Positions 59,771-64,000 of a stretch of 64,000 nucleotides of DNA are shown here, piece after piece; within the stretch, counting starts at the first letter, position 1, and the number at the start of each line of letters is the position of its first letter. The DNA lies in contig JAHRFD010000023.1 in NCBI GenBank assembly GCA_020882975.1, positions 44,449 through 108,448 of the forward strand, in the 5' to 3' direction. The DNA is from Microcoleus sp. EPA2. Lineage in GTDB: Bacteria; Cyanobacteriota; Cyanobacteriia; Cyanobacteriales; Microcoleaceae. The notes under the pieces were generated by a model. That model worked only from the letters and a program-made list of their open reading frames with translations. It ran no database searches and had not been told where the DNA came from. The position numbers and the translations under genes are program-made.

Positions 59771-60244
59771 ATGCAAACCCCACCTCCTCCATCCATTACA
59801 CCCCGCCAGATGAACCTGTTAAGAATAGTTGCTTCTATGGCCTGGGCTGACGGAGAATTAGCAACAGAAGAAGTCAATTTAATGCTCGATCGCTTTTGCC
59901 GTTTGTTTGCAGCCGATGTCGATGCTCAACAATTGCAACAAGAACTCCGCGACTATGTGATGCAAAATATTCCTCTAGACGAGTTGATTTGTCAACTACA
60001 AAGTCAGGAAGAAAAAGAATTGGTGCTGCAACTAGGTTATGAGGTGATTGCATCTAGTGCTCGGACGCCCGATGAACCAAAAATTAATGCTGAAGAAGCA
60101 GCAGCGTATCAAAAATTAGTGCAATTACTGAATTTGCCAGAAGATGCTGTCAAGCGGATTGAAGCCGAAGCATCTGCCGCATCTACTTCGGAGGGAATTG
60201 TCGAGAAGATGGTTCATAAATTAGAGAATTTAATGAAAGGTTAA
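59771..60244 (+). CDS. TerB-family protein
   Basis: The 157-residue helical protein has the TerB (COG3793-like) pattern: LLRIVASMAWADGELATEEVNLMLDRF, with the acidic W-A-D-G-E metal-binding-like motif at about residues 25-29. A second acidic region (ARTPDEPKINAEEAAAYQKL) follows near 97-115. Named after tellurite resistance but present widely; the molecular role is unclear. There is no other ter gene here. Confidence 0.82.
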   Translation: MQTPPPPSITPRQMNLLRIVASMAWADGELATEEVNLMLDRFCRLFAADVDAQQLQQELRDYVMQNIPLDELICQLQSQEEKELVLQLGYEVIASSARTPDEPKINAEEAAAYQKLVQLLNLPEDAVKRIEAEASAASTSEGIVEKMVHKLENLMKG

Positions 60245-60352
60245 TTTCGGACTTTCTGCATACTAACTAAGTTAGCCTTTCCAGGGCGGGTTCTCCTGCC
60301 CACCTCACCATAAATTCACCCTTGGCATCGGAATTATTCAAATCTCTGTTAT

Positions 60353-60395
60353 CTCTTCCTCTGTGTCCTCTGTGTTCTCTGCGGTTAAATCAATC
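60353..60395. repeat. dispersed CTCTGTGTCCTCTG-type repeat
   Basis: Nearly identical to 55676-55718, including TTCTCTGCGGTTAAATCA. Confidence 0.75.
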
Positions 60396-60435
60396 CGAAT
60401 TCTAGTATCAATCCTTTCAGTTACAGAGATGTAAA

Positions 60436-62115
60436 TTAATAAAATTCCCGCAAAGCAGGGATTAAATACTCGGTCAAAGTAAAAGCATCAACTCCTAATT
60501 CTGTCCGTTCTTTGGCAGCCATCATACCCCCTCTAGCGTGCCACCAAACTGCTGTTTTTACCACGGATTTGGGACAGGATTTGCGGGCGATCGCACCTGC
60601 CATCAAACCACCCAACAAACCTGTGAGAACGTCCCCACTGCCGCCTCTAGCCAGGGCTGGGGTACTTTCGGGATTGAGGTAAGTGATGGTACGTGAAGCG
60701 TAGCTATCCCCTAGGGAATCGCCCTCATCGTCAAAACAAATACAAACTCTGGCTCCTTTCAACAATACCACTGCACCGGTGAGCTGAGCCGCTTGTTGAG
60801 TTGCGGTAATGCGCGAGTCCATTTTGTCAGCTAATTCGGGAAATAAACGCTGGAATTCCCCTGGATGAGGCGTGATAATAGTTAGTGCTGAACGTTCCGA
60901 CAAAATCGGCACAGTGCCAAGTTGAGCCAGTATATTTAAACCATCGGCATCTAGAACTAAAGGTCGATCGCTCTCTAACACAGATTCTACCGTAATAGCA
61001 GCTTCCAAGGTCAGACCAGGCCCCGCCGCGATCGCATCATAGATACCCAGATCGATTCCTACGGGCAAATCCTTAATTGCACCGCTGGAAGTTTCGGGAC
61101 ATCCTATAACTAATGCCTCTGGTAACTGACTGCTCAACATCGGTTTCATCGATATAGGAACAGCAATTGACAGCATTCCCACCCCGCTGGCCCTCGCCCC
61201 TAATGCTGACAAAATTGCGGCTCCGCTGTATCGGGCTGAACCTGCAATAATTAGTAGATGACCGTTGGTGTATTTATGAGCAATGGGCGATCGGGGCAAG
61301 GGCAAATACTGAATTGCAGATGCTGGAGTAATCCGTTGTATTGCCGGGAAATCTCCCAATATCGCCACAATATCTGCCAAGGGAATATCAAAATCAATCA
61401 ACTCCGATGTCCCGACATATTCTAATGCTTGATCTTGCAAAAATGCCAACTTCCACAAACCCAAACATAAAGTATGAGTAGCCCTGATAGCCGTCCCTAA
61501 AACTGCGCCTGAATCAGTATGAATTCCCGACGGAATATCAATACTCAAAACAAGTTTATTTAATTTATTTATTTCATCAATAGCGGTGCTAATCGGCTGA
61601 ACAATTTCCCGTTCTAACCCAAATCCAAATAAACCATCTATGAACAAATCGCAGTTTTTCAGCGGTTCAATGGTGTCAAAAAAAGGAATATTTAAAGAAC
61701 GCCCATAATCCGAGTGACTTTTTGTTAGTTCTTTAAGTTTAGAAAACGGGCAGTAAATAATTACTGGAAATCCTTGAAAGTGTAATTCGCGGGCGACAAT
61801 CAAAGCATCGCCGCCATTGTGTCCCGGCCCCACCAATACCCCAATAACCGGGAATTGAGAATTGACGAGATCTTTCCCTTGAGACTCCTCTCCTAGATAA
61901 CCAAATCCCTCATCCCTATTCCTTCTCCCCTTGGGGGGGTGGGTTTCTTCTTCCCTCGGACTTCTTCCCTCGGACTTCAAAAGCGCCTGAATGCGTCTGG
62001 CCACCAGTCCGGCGACTTTTTCCATTAAAGCTGCCGAGGGCATTCCAGCGGCAAAGATTCTGGTTTCTATTTGCCGCATTTGGTCAGCGGAGACAATAAA
62101 CTTTTCAATAGTCAT
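60436..62115 (-). CDS. nnr: bifunctional NAD(P)HX epimerase / dehydratase
   Basis: Nnr repairs hydrated NAD(P)H. The N-terminal NnrE epimerase (about 1-250) has LVGPGHNGGDALIVAREL and SIDIPSGIHTDSG. The C-terminal NnrD ADP/ATP-dependent dehydratase (about 270-559) has GSARYSGAAILSALGA, ITPHPGEFQRLF and ARGGSGDVLTGLLGG with the catalytic Asp. At 559 residues it is longer than usual (about 500-520). Two segments look like inserted repeat DNA: about 47-87 (EGRSPREEETHPPKGRRNRD) and 464-475 (EGDSLGDSYASR). The latter matches the 35-bp repeat at 3872-3906. The frame stays open through both. The gene is divergent from mnmA. Confidence 0.95.
   Translation of the reverse strand: MTIEKFIVSADQMRQIETRIFAAGMPSAALMEKVAGLVARRIQALLKSEGRSPREEETHPPKGRRNRDEGFGYLGEESQGKDLVNSQFPVIGVLVGPGHNGGDALIVARELHFQGFPVIIYCPFSKLKELTKSHSDYGRSLNIPFFDTIEPLKNCDLFIDGLFGFGLEREIVQPISTAIDEINKLNKLVLSIDIPSGIHTDSGAVLGTAIRATHTLCLGLWKLAFLQDQALEYVGTSELIDFDIPLADIVAILGDFPAIQRITPASAIQYLPLPRSPIAHKYTNGHLLIIAGSARYSGAAILSALGARASGVGMLSIAVPISMKPMLSSQLPEALVIGCPETSSGAIKDLPVGIDLGIYDAIAAGPGLTLEAAITVESVLESDRPLVLDADGLNILAQLGTVPILSERSALTIITPHPGEFQRLFPELADKMDSRITATQQAAQLTGAVVLLKGARVCICFDDEGDSLGDSYASRTITYLNPESTPALARGGSGDVLTGLLGGLMAGAIARKSCPKSVVKTAVWWHARGGMMAAKERTELGVDAFTLTEYLIPALREFY
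60692..60726 (-). repeat. 35-bp dispersed repeat inside nnr
   Basis: The complement of this segment differs at two bases from 3872-3906 (GAGGGCGATTCCCTA then GGGATAGCT then CGCTTCACG). Here it encodes an in-frame insert in the NnrD domain. Confidence 0.88.
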
Positions 62116-62230
62116 GGGAATGTTAAAATTTCAAAGAACAGCAACAGTAGCAACTTGTAGTATTTTTGTACTATAATAAATTAGCTCGATCGAACGAAGT
62201 ACCAGTAAAATAGCCAGTTTTTTCCGAACC

Positions 62231-63328
62231 ATGAACAAGATTGTTGTAGGCCTCTCCGGCGGGGTCGATAGTTCCGCAGCAGCCGCAATTCTACACCATC
62301 AGGGATATGAAGTGGTGGGTTTAACTCTGTGGCTGATGAAAGGTAAAGGCCAGTGCTGCTCTGAGGGAATGGTTGATGCAGCTAAAATTTGCGAACAGTT
62401 GGGCGTTCCTCACCACATAGTTGACAGCCGTGAGGTTTTTCAAGCAAGTATTGTGGATTTTTTGGTGGAGGGTTATAGTGCAGGAATTACGCCTTTGCCT
62501 TGTTCCCAGTGCAATAAAACTGTGAAGTTCGGCCCGATGCTCAAGTATGCTCGCCAAGAACTCGGAATTGACAAAATTGCTACAGGTCACTACGCTCGGA
62601 TTACTCATGATACTGTGACAGGTCGCTATCAGTTGCGTCGGGCGATCGACCCTGGGAAAGACCAGTCCTATTTCTTGTACGATTTGACACAAGACTTTCT
62701 CGCAGGTACGGAGTTTCCTTTGGGGGAAATTACCAAGACCGAAACTCGCAGAATAGCCGCGGAGTTTGGCTTGACAACTGCTGATAAGCCCGAAAGTCAG
62801 GATTTGTGTTTGGTGGAAAGTAACGGTTCCATGCGAGCATTTCTGGATAAATATATTGCTCCGCAAAAGGGTGACATTGTACACAAGGATGGCCGAGTGC
62901 TCGGACAGCACGATGGCATACACCACTATACTATCGGCCAACGCAAGGGGCTGGGTATTGCAGCACCGGAACCCCTGTACGTGGTCGAATTGGATGCTGC
63001 CAGAAATCGGGTGATTGTGGGCGATCGACTCTTAGCAGTAGAATCCGAATGTTATGTCCAGCAAGTGAATTGGGTTTCTGTAGCACCGCCAACAGCTCCC
63101 ATTCGAGCCGAAGTACAGATTCGGTATCGATCGCACCCAGTCCCCGCCACAGTAATTCCCCTAGAATCATCCCAGGAACCAGAAAATACTCGCGGTACAA
63201 GAGTTAAGTTAATTTTTGACGAACCGCAGTTGAGCATCACCCCCGGACAAGCCGCCGTTTGGTACGAAGGGGACTTGCTTCTTGGCGGCGGACTCATCGA
63301 AAAACAAGCAGCATCAAAGGCGGGCTAG
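62231..63328 (+). CDS. mnmA: tRNA-specific 2-thiouridylase MnmA
   Basis: MnmA makes the 2-thio group of s2U34 in tRNA-Lys, -Glu and -Gln. The 365-residue protein has the PP-loop GLSGGVDSS (7-15), the first catalytic cysteine Cys94 in [12 protein letters not shown], the second, Cys193, in SQDLCLVE, and the IGQRKGLGI segment of the substrate-binding domain. Length is normal for cyanobacteria. The TAG stop lies in the loop of a perfect 7-bp G/C hairpin (63319-63337), which is unusual but occurs with dispersed palindromes. The ATG is at 62231. Confidence 0.96.
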   Translation: MNKIVVGLSGGVDSSAAAAILHHQGYEVVGLTLWLMKGKGQCCSEGMVDAAKICEQLGVPHHIVDSREVFQASIVDFLVEGYSAGITPLPCSQCNKTVKFGPMLKYARQELGIDKIATGHYARITHDTVTGRYQLRRAIDPGKDQSYFLYDLTQDFLAGTEFPLGEITKTETRRIAAEFGLTTADKPESQDLCLVESNGSMRAFLDKYIAPQKGDIVHKDGRVLGQHDGIHHYTIGQRKGLGIAAPEPLYVVELDAARNRVIVGDRLLAVESECYVQQVNWVSVAPPTAPIRAEVQIRYRSHPVPATVIPLESSQEPENTRGTRVKLIFDEPQLSITPGQAAVWYEGDLLLGGGLIEKQAASKAG

Positions 63329-63337
63329 AAGCCCGCC
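63319..63337 (+). terminator. hairpin overlapping the mnmA stop codon
   Basis: GGCGGGC-TAGAA-GCCCGCC: the stop codon TAG forms part of the loop. No T tract follows directly. An AAACCCGGTTT repeat pair lies further on (63388-63457), ending in TTTTTTT. Confidence 0.5.
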
Positions 63338-63499
63338 CCACCACAAAATTTAACTAAATTCAGTCCTAGACACCTGGGGGCCAAAAACCCGGTTTCTGGG
63401 TGAATATTTGTTGAAAAAATCGACGATTTTTGGAAGAAACCCGGTTTTTTTGCGTAAGTCTTATAAATTGATTTACTGTAACTTGGCTACAGCTACACA

Positions 63500-63850
63500 T
63501 CAATTTTTCGGTTCCAAACGCAACACCTTTCCCCTAGCATCGGTGCGATAAACCCAAATTTGGCTGCCATCAGAAACCACAACCCGCCAACCTTTCACAA
63601 TCATTTGGCCGCACAACTCATTAGTTGTCGAGATTCCCAAACAAGTATTCGGCCAAGTTTGGCGGCTGGATTCAGTCACTCGTAACCCTCCAGCAGCAAT
63701 ACCCGTTTGGCGCGATAAGTCCACTCGAACAGCCTCAACGATGGAAGCGGGCAATTGGTTTGGGGGGTTTTGGGGCGATCCTTGAGCCAAATTGTCTACT
63801 TGAGACGTTAATTTATTCCCTACAAATTGCGAATAGCTGATGTTTTCCAC
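63500..63850 (-). CDS. conserved cyanobacterial-type hypothetical protein, start uncertain
   Basis: The 116-residue frame has a well-formed C-terminal part: VRVDLSRQTGIAAGGLRVTESSRQTWPNTCLG and KGWRVVVSDGSQIWVYRTDARGKVLRLE. I believe such sequences recur as small secreted proteins in cyanobacteria, but have no named family. The only start is GTG 63850, and the frame stays open for another ~11 codons to a stop without an ATG. A signal peptide expected for such a protein is missing, so it may be 5'-truncated or frameshifted. Confidence 0.55.
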   Translation of the reverse strand: MENISYSQFVGNKLTSQVDNLAQGSPQNPPNQLPASIVEAVRVDLSRQTGIAAGGLRVTESSRQTWPNTCLGISTTNELCGQMIVKGWRVVVSDGSQIWVYRTDARGKVLRLEPKN

Positions 63851-64000
63851 AACAGGTGTCGGCAGAAATTCCTTGACTGGAGTTTAGACTAAACAGCTAT
63901 TAAATCGCGATCGTCACCGCACTCTTGAACGGCAACGGTCGCTGGCGACAAGTTATGAGGCTCAACCATAAGATAGAAGTCCAGCGACCGTTGACGTTCT
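63851..64000. repeat. window end with an inverted repeat
   Basis: TGAACGGCAACGGTCGCTGG (63926-63945) and its near-perfect complement (63981-64000) face each other 35 bp apart, running to the window edge. The full element cannot be judged. No gene is seen. Confidence 0.6.

Overview
The window reads as chromosomal DNA of a filamentous, non-marine-type cyanobacterium of the Microcoleus/Oscillatoria/Phormidium kind. Reasons: the HIP1 octamer GCGATCGC is very frequent; there is a complete beta-carboxysome operon, the low-CO2 NDH-1 genes ndhF4/ndhD4 with cupB, the cyanobacterial division gene zipN (ftn2), a HetZ-like protein and GSA aminotransferase; and heptanucleotide STRR repeats and many small palindromic repeats fill the spacers. 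No tRNA, rRNA, CRISPR array, prophage or intact insertion sequence was found.

Layout. 1-5.4 kb: a pair of half-size GDT1/UPF0016 cation exporters, a small membrane protein, an MFS transporter, hisIE and hemL. 5.6-12.2 kb (minus): a TPR protein, then the carboxysome operon, transcribed ccmK2-ccmK1-ccmL-ccmM-ccmN-ccmO. 12.7-18.6 kb (plus): ndhF4, ndhD4 and cupB for constitutive CO2 uptake, with a Uma2-type gene inserted in reverse between ndhF4 and ndhD4. Together these make one CO2-concentrating superlocus: CupB and NDH-1 turn CO2 into bicarbonate, and the carboxysome turns it back next to Rubisco. 16.9-21.9 kb: a repeat-rich accessory zone with two copies of a MITE-like element, other palindromes, and an RTX-type calcium-binding gene lying between 108-bp direct repeats. 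21.9-36 kb: a PHP phosphoesterase, a kinase/periplasmic-binding-protein fusion, a HetZ-like regulator, a large Fe-S nuclease-helicase, D-aminoacyl-tRNA deacylase, a His-rich CobW metallochaperone and ZipN. 36-45 kb: pdhA, aldo/keto reductase, fasciclin protein, GPH symporter, CBS-GAF histidine kinase and a HEAT-repeat protein. 45-51 kb: an arsenic locus (arsR, pstS-like, aquaporin, arsH, arsC, arsS, TVP38) with a clear ArsR-type operator and no dedicated efflux pump. 51-64 kb: Cache-GAF histidine kinase, methyltransferase, HAD hydrolase, inositol-phosphatase-like enzyme, a Crp regulator overlapping an M61 peptidase, TerB, Nnr, mnmA and a small conserved protein.

The most unusual signals are: (i) a structured RNA region just upstream of the Crp gene that resembles an IscB-type omega/HEARO RNA whose nuclease gene is gone; (ii) the pump-less arsenic operon that includes a phosphate-binding protein; (iii) MITE-like elements, one with a perfect 9-bp target duplication; (iv) dispersed repeats that have entered coding sequences (nnr twice, a histidine kinase tail, the 3' end of arsC). 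Functional calls rest on motif recognition by eye; no database search was run.
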